A stretch of 64,000 nt of DNA from Rhizopus arrhizus (lineage: Eukaryota > Mucoromycota > Mucoromycetes > Mucorales > Rhizopodaceae). Position numbers and translations under genes: made by a program. The stretch spans positions 372,001-436,000 of the forward strand of contig JAKZZE010000002.1 of the NCBI GenBank assembly GCA_024220505.1, given 5' to 3'. A model generated the notes under the pieces. It worked only from the letters and a program-made list of their open reading frames with translations. It was not told where the DNA came from and did not search any database. This document shows, in pieces, positions 61,167-64,000 of this stretch. Each line of letters begins with the position of its first letter. Position 1 is the first letter of the stretch.

Positions 61167-62164
61167 ATGAGTAAACCAACAATTTTTCGTGATTCAGTTA
61201 ACATAAAAATAAGCGAAAGGTAAAGGAGGATTAGCAAGTTTATTTTTTTTTGACCATTGTTATTTTAGGTTAACCGATTCTTATACGGTCGACCAGAGAC
61301 TTCACGGACTTTTAATTGGCAAGAAGGGAAGGAGACTAAAGAAGCTGACAGAAGAAACAGGCACGAGGATCCATGTAGAGCGAGGCACGGACCAAGTGAT
61401 GATTTATGGTGAACGAGAGAATATTGAACAAGCAAAGATAGCGATTGAAAAGGCATTAAGACAAAAGCAGAGACCTACACATTTTTTGTCACTTCCTATT
61501 CCGTCTGTTCATCATCAATTGGAAGCATTCTATAGTAAAATAGATTCCGTAGATCCTTCAGCCTTCATATTACCTGCCAATTTCCATATAACACTGGGCG
61601 TTATGAGCTTAATCGATCAGACTGAGGTTGAGCGAGCGGTGAGATACTTGAAAGAAGAAGGACCAAAGGTTGTGAATGACAAGTTGAATGGAAGACCGTT
61701 GGATGTGAAATTGGAAAGATTGGGTGTTATGCAATCAAATCCAGGTTTGATAGAGTAAATTAAAGAAGAAAGACTGATGTTATGAATAGAGAAAGCGCAT
61801 GTTCTTTATATTGAACCACAAGATGATACAAAAAGGTTGATTGAGTTATGTAAAGGATTGACAGATAAAATGATTGAAGGGGGATTTATGGAAAGAGAGA
61901 AAAGGGAATTAAAAGTGAGGTGATGAAATGTTACAGAGATTGTGTATTAAAATTACCATTTAATAGTTGCATGCAACAATCATAAATACAACCTATTGTA
62001 ATAAAAAAGGGAAAATGAGAGTGTGTTTTGATGCGAAAGGTATCCTTCAAGAATATGGAGAGATCAATTTTGGAGAGATTAGGTTGGATGAGATTCATTT
62101 GATGAAGATGGGCAGAACAGGACCTGGAAGGACATATGAAAGTCAAGGATATATTTTGATTTAA
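61167..62164 (+). CDS. ASCC1-like protein (KH domain plus 2H phosphoesterase-like domain)
   Basis: Four exons (61167-61219, 61269-61744, 61790-61914, 61967-62164) join in frame to 283 residues. A KH domain (HGLLIGKKGRRLKKLTEETG, about residues 28-80) is followed by an AKAP7/2'-5' ligase-like domain. That domain has two H-x-T/S-type signatures: FHITLGVMSL (about 61585) and LHATIINT (about 61967). This order is the hallmark of ASCC1, a subunit of the ASC-1 complex linked to transcription and to alkylation-repair signalling in animals. Both catalytic-type His motifs are kept, although activity in ASCC1 is debated. The joint at 61744/61790 uses an unusual GTTTGA donor; the obvious GTAAAT donor a few bases on breaks the frame. 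Confidence 0.85.
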
Positions 62165-62172
62165 TAAATACT

Positions 62173-62748
62173 TTAATGCGGTTGTATTGCAGATAAATCT
62201 AAAGAAGAGAAATGACCGGTTGATAGAATCAGTTGTTGATTCATTCTGATATGATATAATGTGTCTTCAAGCTCATGAATATGCTGTTGATACTGTCTTT
62301 GTTCATCATGCAAATATCTTATGTAATCCACTGATTTACGTAAAATTGTTCCCTTGTTTAATTTAACTGCCTCTTGACTGTCTGGTAATAAGGTAGCCAA
62401 CTCATGAATACGCTCATTGATATTCTCTCTTCTTCTTCTTTCTACCGCATTATGGCTTTCTCTTCTTTGTCTCTTCTTTTCAAGCATTGTTTTCATACTT
62501 TCTTTTGATTAGCTTTTTATTATTTTCTTTATTTTCTTTATATACTTTTTCTGCATTATTTCATCATCAATACAATCAGGACTTGTAGGTTCTGTCTTGG
62601 TTAAAGATTGATTATTGTCTTTGTACACTTTGTTTGTTAAAAAAGTCATTTTATTATTAAATATTAATTTTGGTGGTGAAAAAGATGAATTTGTTGGTGA
62701 AGGATACAGCTTGTTATTTATCGATTCATCCTGTTTCTGTTGCTGCAT
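62173..62748 (-). CDS. bHLH-leucine zipper transcription factor
   Basis: Two exons (62546-62748 and 62173-62497) give 175 residues. The basic region and helix-loop-helix read ESHNAVERRRRENINERIHE, then LATLLPDSQEAVKLNKGTIL and RKSVDYIRYLHDEQRQYQQH, followed by a short zipper-like heptad. The basic region has the H-N-x-x-E-R-x-R-R pattern that contacts CACGTG/CAYRTG E-boxes. The NINERI, KGTIL and SVDYIR wording is closest to the MiT/TFE and USF type rather than SREBP (no Tyr in the basic region). The N-terminus is Asn/Ser-rich and disordered. The protein is short, with no recognisable activation domain. It converges tail to tail with the ASCC1-like gene, 8 bases apart. Confidence 0.85.
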
Positions 62749-63121
62749 ATTATTACAAGTAGAAGAAAGAAAAGAAAAATAAAATGTGCAAGTGAAATAA
62801 ATGTGCTGTTACAAATATGACGTACCTTTCTCACTTTAACAATACATAATAACGTGATTCACTAAAGAATAAAATACAAATTAAAAATGGATTAGTACAA
62901 GTCATGAAACATTTATTGTAATACAAAAAAGGTAGACATTATATATCAAAAGATATAAAATAATAACATGTAAAGAACAAAACATAGTATTCTCTTCCCC
63001 TTCTCACTGAGTTTTTTTTTTATCTGCAATCGAATTAGAATAAACAATAGTAATTGGATCAAAGAGAATATAAGCAAGGCATAAATGACATCATCTTTTC
63101 TCTTTCTTTCTTTTGTTATTC

Positions 63122-63283
63122 ATGTCAGACAGTCAACCTACAAAACAACCATTTACATCAACCAAAGAAGAAACAAAGCCAGGAGGCAAAAATGCATTAT
63201 TCAATCTATTAGCTATTCCTTTTGCTGCCATAGGTGGTGCTTTATCTCAAATCACTCAAAAATTCACAAGAAAAGACAGATAG
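63122..63283 (+). CDS. possible small protein, 53 residues
   Basis: A short intron-free frame starting MSDSQPTKQPFTSTKEETKP and continuing KNALFNLLAIPFAAIGGALS, QITQKFTRKDR. It has a hydrophilic start, one amphipathic or membrane-seeking segment (about residues 25-42) and a basic end. A pyrimidine-rich tract sits directly upstream of the ATG, as in nearby real genes. The stop lies 25 bases from the end of NMD3 on the other strand. No family is recognised, and short length keeps confidence modest. Confidence 0.4.
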   Translation: MSDSQPTKQPFTSTKEETKPGGKNALFNLLAIPFAAIGGALSQITQKFTRKDR

Positions 63284-63308
63284 TGTTTATTATAAATAAA
63301 AACATATT

Positions 63309-64000
63309 TTACATTTGCATCATGTCTTCATCTTGAACATTGTCAGGTTCATCCATATGAATAGCCATTTCATCCAACATTTCTTCTAATGAAATCTCTG
63401 GTAATTCTTCATCAGACATATTTTCTACTTCTTCTGGATGTTGTACTGCTGCATTGTTCTGTTGACTCTTAAAGATGTTGATATTTGCTCTGAATTCGGG
63501 ATCTTCTTCAATGTCACGCATAAACAATTCCATATCATTCTCAATACGTGCTTGATCTTGTTTACGTGGTAACATCTCATCCACTTCTTTACCCAACTGT
63601 TGCAATTTCCAATTTCTTTGTTTGGACTTCTTCTTGCGAGCAGGATATGACTTACGTACAAGCACAACATCTGGTAACTCTGTTTGGCTTAACTGGTCAA
63701 ATTCATCATTGTTAAAATTGGCTCGAGTCAAATCATATCCCATCACTGTATCTCCTGGGTTCAAAAAGGCACCCAGATGTGATCTTGCGATGAATTCCTC
63801 ATCATTTCTTCCAAAATCAGACATACGGGCCACATGTACATCACACAACACTTTTTTACCATCCACGGGCCCCAGTGGCTCTACATCCAGCACATAAAAT
63901 TCAACCATACTCTTTGCGCTTCCCAGTGCTATAAAGGGTTGTCTATAGTATTGTGTTGTACTCACATCAGCTGTGGCTAATGTATTGACGTCCAACAAAT
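63309..64000 (-). CDS. NMD3: 60S ribosomal export protein NMD3, C-terminal part
   Basis: The gene runs off the right edge of the window; about 229 C-terminal residues are present. The Nmd3 signature blocks are clear: VEFYVLDVEPLGPVDGKKVL, then DVHVARMSDFGRNDEEFIAR and SHLGAFLNPGDTVMGYDLTR with NFNNDEFDQL. These are followed by the Lys-rich linker (RKSYPARKKKSKQR) and an acidic tail containing the leucine-rich nuclear-export region (ISLEEMLDEMAIHM). Nmd3 binds the pre-60S subunit and links it to the exportin Crm1. The N-terminal zinc-binding Cys-x2-Cys repeats would lie beyond position 64000. Confidence 0.95.
   Translation of the reverse strand, partial: LLDVNTLATADVSTTQYYRQPFIALGSAKSMVEFYVLDVEPLGPVDGKKVLCDVHVARMSDFGRNDEEFIARSHLGAFLNPGDTVMGYDLTRANFNNDEFDQLSQTELPDVVLVRKSYPARKKKSKQRNWKLQQLGKEVDEMLPRKQDQARIENDMELFMRDIEEDPEFRANINIFKSQQNNAAVQHPEEVENMSDEELPEISLEEMLDEMAIHMDEPDNVQDEDMMQM

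Noticed and set aside
1..64000. CRISPR array, operons, phage or plasmid functions
   Set aside because: Intron-rich eukaryotic DNA; no spaced direct repeats or bacterial gene order seen.

Overview
The window is nuclear DNA of a filamentous fungus, most likely an early-diverging one of the Mucoromycota (a Mucor/Rhizopus-type genome). The evidence is AT-rich spacers with long homopolymer runs, genes broken by many short GT-AG introns (about 45-70 bases), fungus-specific families (ChAPs, a WOPR regulator, Ada3), a near full-length SZT2 that budding yeast lacks, and degraded LINE, Tc1/mariner and Fanzor-like elements. The species cannot be named from the sequence alone.

Layout. 119-2927 (+): a ChAPs (Bch1/Bud7-type) exomer subunit. 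2930-9900: no intact gene; a Tc1-type transposase relic, a minus-strand LINE relic, and the left copy of a 2.2-kb repeat (5960-8138). 9906-21250 (-): SZT2, 9 exons, about 3,611 residues. About 22144-23072: an uncertain small spliced gene. 23052-24933 (-): ADA3. 25311-25968 (+): a UPF0047/YjbQ protein, tail to tail with an HPP membrane protein (25976-26959, -). 27085-28463: an element with inverted ends. 28717-29340: a Fanzor-like relic. 30707-32200 (+): a BAG-domain cochaperone behind a heat-shock element. 33628-35409 (+): ATP-dependent PEP carboxykinase. 36109-36783 (-): a WOPR regulator. 38900-39459 (+): mitochondrial pyruvate carrier. 39932-41655 (+): lariat debranching enzyme. 42868-45056: right copy of the 2.2-kb repeat, inverted. 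45057-48490: mostly empty. 48494-49042 (+): Gly/Tyr/Asn-repeat protein. 49549-50688 (+): Vip1-type RRM protein. 52597-53067: trehalose-phosphate-synthase relic. 53055-59537: a transposon island bracketed by a direct duplication of the 3' end of MAP1. 59500-61003 (-): methionine aminopeptidase 1. 61167-62164 (+): ASCC1-like KH/2H protein. 62173-62748 (-): bHLH-zip factor. 63122-63283 (+): possible 53-residue protein. 63309-64000 (-): C-terminus of NMD3.

How the parts relate. Most genes are unrelated housekeeping functions, as usual in fungi. Two loose themes stand out. One is carbon flow around pyruvate and gluconeogenesis (PEPCK, pyruvate carrier, trehalose-synthase relic). The other is nutrient signalling (SZT2, known in animals as the scaffold of KICSTOR upstream of mTORC1, and a bHLH-zip protein resembling the MiT/TFE group). 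Any functional link between these is inference. The structural features most worth attention are the inverted 2.2-kb repeats that flank about 34.7 kb of genes and carry a GC-rich, structured core, and the duplicated MAP1 tail that encloses about 6 kb of nested mobile elements.
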